Shown: positions 64,000 through 64,000 of the stretch, piece by piece
How the letters are laid out: each line of letters starts with the position of its first letter
Position numbering within the stretch: position 1 is the first letter of the stretch
Assembly: GCA_964517495.1 (NCBI GenBank)
Contig: CAZFER010000002.1
Coordinates: forward strand, 119,602-183,601
Source: CAZFER01 sp964517495
GTDB taxonomy: Bacteria > Hinthialibacterota > Hinthialibacteria > Hinthialibacterales > Hinthialibacteraceae
Direction of reading: 5' to 3'
Length of the DNA stretch: 64,000 nucleotides
Program-made: the position numbers and the translations under genes
The notes under the pieces: model-generated
What the model was told of the DNA's origin: nothing
The model's input: only the letters and a program-made list of their open reading frames with translations
Databases searched by the model: none

Positions 64000-64000
64000 A

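Noticed and set aside
1..64000. CRISPR arrays, rRNA genes, prophage or insertion-sequence transposases
   Set aside because: No regularly spaced repeats, rRNA signatures, integrase, capsid or transposase-like proteins were seen.

Overview
The window comes from a moderately AT-rich bacterial chromosome and probably from an uncultivated diderm. Signs of this are many secreted proteins with signal peptides, one twin-arginine substrate, a secreted dipeptidyl-peptidase IV, a multihaem cytochrome c, GspG-like pseudopilins ending in a 'SNGLxSKGDIVW' motif, and Thr/Pro-rich linkers in a secreted protease. These traits resemble the Hydrogenedentota, Sumerlaeota, Omnitrophota and PVC lineages. This is an impression from gene style, and the phylum cannot be fixed from the sequence alone.

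Region by region: (1) 1-9.9 kb is a tight division and cell-wall (dcw) operon, mraY-murD-ftsW-murG-murC-ftsQ-ftsA-ftsZ. Most junctions overlap as ATGA, murB and ddl are absent, and a rho-independent terminator closes it. (2) 9.9-14.5 kb holds an FAH-family enzyme, a short RecD2-like helicase, a BrnA-type antitoxin next to an internally deleted BrnT toxin, and a glycosyltransferase. (3) 14.7-24.9 kb holds a lamin-tail/CotH secreted protein, two tandem pseudopilins, rtcB, two paralogous proteins of unknown function, a large secreted metzincin-like protease and a small monooxygenase. (4) 24.9-34.6 kb holds two GT4 glycosyltransferases, an MBL-fold hydrolase, a YjfB-like motility protein behind a near-consensus sigma-28 promoter, tmk-moxR, a GT-C membrane protein, a DUF1232 protein, an NtrC-type regulator and a bactofilin. 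(5) 34.7-45.8 kb holds a Tat-exported protein, a PIN/antitoxin pair, a pentahaem cytochrome, a beta-helix protein, a substrate-binding protein, a HEPN/MNT pair, DPP IV and a thioredoxin-like 2Fe-2S protein. (6) 45.9-50.5 kb is a six-gene cluster built around an atypical P1B-type ATPase. Four consecutive products carry cysteine-free HMA-like domains with a G-R-[LI]-R motif, followed by a small membrane protein and a Cys-rich DUF6485-like protein. This is the best candidate for an under-described system and may be related to ferrosome (fez) clusters. (7) 50.5-64 kb holds palindromic intergenic repeats, a GT-C/beta-propeller fusion, a decayed RelE/HTH toxin-antitoxin locus, mutS, a murA with Asp at the catalytic Cys position, another GT-C protein, a histone-H1-like Lys/Ala-rich protein, a MerR-like regulator, an AmmeMemoRadiSam-B/Memo protein and tRNA-Pro(CGG).

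The genes are mostly housekeeping (division, wall, repair, nucleotide metabolism) mixed with envelope, surface-polysaccharide and secretion functions. Four toxin-antitoxin-like loci lie in the window. Two of them, BrnTA and RelE/HTH, have been disabled by internal deletions that can be read directly in the sequence. No transposase, phage genes or CRISPR array were seen.
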